A DNA stretch of 5,645 nt from CAVZLD01 sp964522605 (GTDB lineage Bacteria; Planctomycetota; Planctomycetia; Pirellulales; Pirellulaceae): NCBI GenBank assembly GCA_964522605.1, contig CAZFWV010000422.1, forward strand, positions 1 to 5,645, read 5' to 3'. Position 1 is the first letter of the stretch. Each line of letters starts with the position of its first letter. The notes below the pieces were generated by a model. The model did no database searches. It had not been told where the DNA came from and was given only the letters and a program-made list of their open reading frames with translations. Below, one piece after another: positions 5,632 to 5,645 of this stretch. The translations under genes and the position numbers were made by a program.

Positions 5632-5645
5632 CTACATTCTTTAGG

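Noticed and set aside
5469..5645. Plus-strand open frame from ATG 5469 (MKLAFGRSAPSR...) running off the right edge
   Set aside because: It runs through the hairpin block and the REP-like palindrome, has only a weak AGGCG upstream, and the peptide is Arg/Thr/Ser-rich with no family resemblance. A real gene starting here cannot be fully excluded because the frame is open at the edge.
5490..5645. Minus-strand open frame entering from the right edge, about 50 codons, ending near 5490
   Set aside because: It also crosses the palindromes, and its translation is Arg/Ser-rich and unrecognised. It is more likely chance than the 3' end of a gene.

Overview
The window reads as a fragment of a planctomycete chromosome. 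It carries an HzsA-like (hydrazine synthase alpha-subunit family) di-haem protein with an N-terminal discoidin-like part, a PEP-CTERM secreted protein, and the end of a parallel beta-helix protein. These three families occur together in Pirellulales/Planctomycetales-type genomes. Base composition is moderately GC-rich and the intergenic spaces are long and full of palindromes, which also fits. No rRNA or tRNA gene is visible, so the assignment is by family resemblance only.

Layout. Positions 1-993 (+) are the 3' part of a secreted-type beta-helix gene whose start lies left of the window. It converges on a PEP-CTERM gene at 1107-1886 (-). A strong UUCG-capped intrinsic terminator at 1013-1046, in the short gap between the two, serves the PEP-CTERM gene. 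A 376-bp spacer (1887-2262) holds the PEP-CTERM ribosome binding site, a 19-bp palindrome, a triplicated GCGGAA motif and a five-copy heptamer tandem repeat that ends 8 bp from the next stop codon. The main gene (2263-5034, -) is a 923-residue exported protein with a discoidin-like N-terminus, a beta-propeller-like middle and two CxxCH haem motifs near the C-terminus. The last 611 bp (5035-5645) carry no convincing gene. They hold the 5' leader of the HzsA-like gene, then a row of palindromic repeats: a 78-bp mirror array of eight CGGA half-sites, a block with competing hairpins, and an 8-bp-stem REP-like hairpin at the right edge.

Function. All three proteins look extracytoplasmic. The beta-helix protein probably binds or processes polysaccharide. 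The PEP-CTERM protein would be sorted by an exosortase encoded elsewhere. The HzsA-like protein would act as a periplasmic c-type haem protein. Nothing in the window ties them into one pathway, and the wide spacing plus an own terminator argue for separate transcription units. No hzsB or hzsC partner is present, so hydrazine synthesis should not be inferred. I do not see a clear new multi-gene system. The most unusual signals are the intergenic repeats, above all the mirror-symmetric array at 5325-5402.
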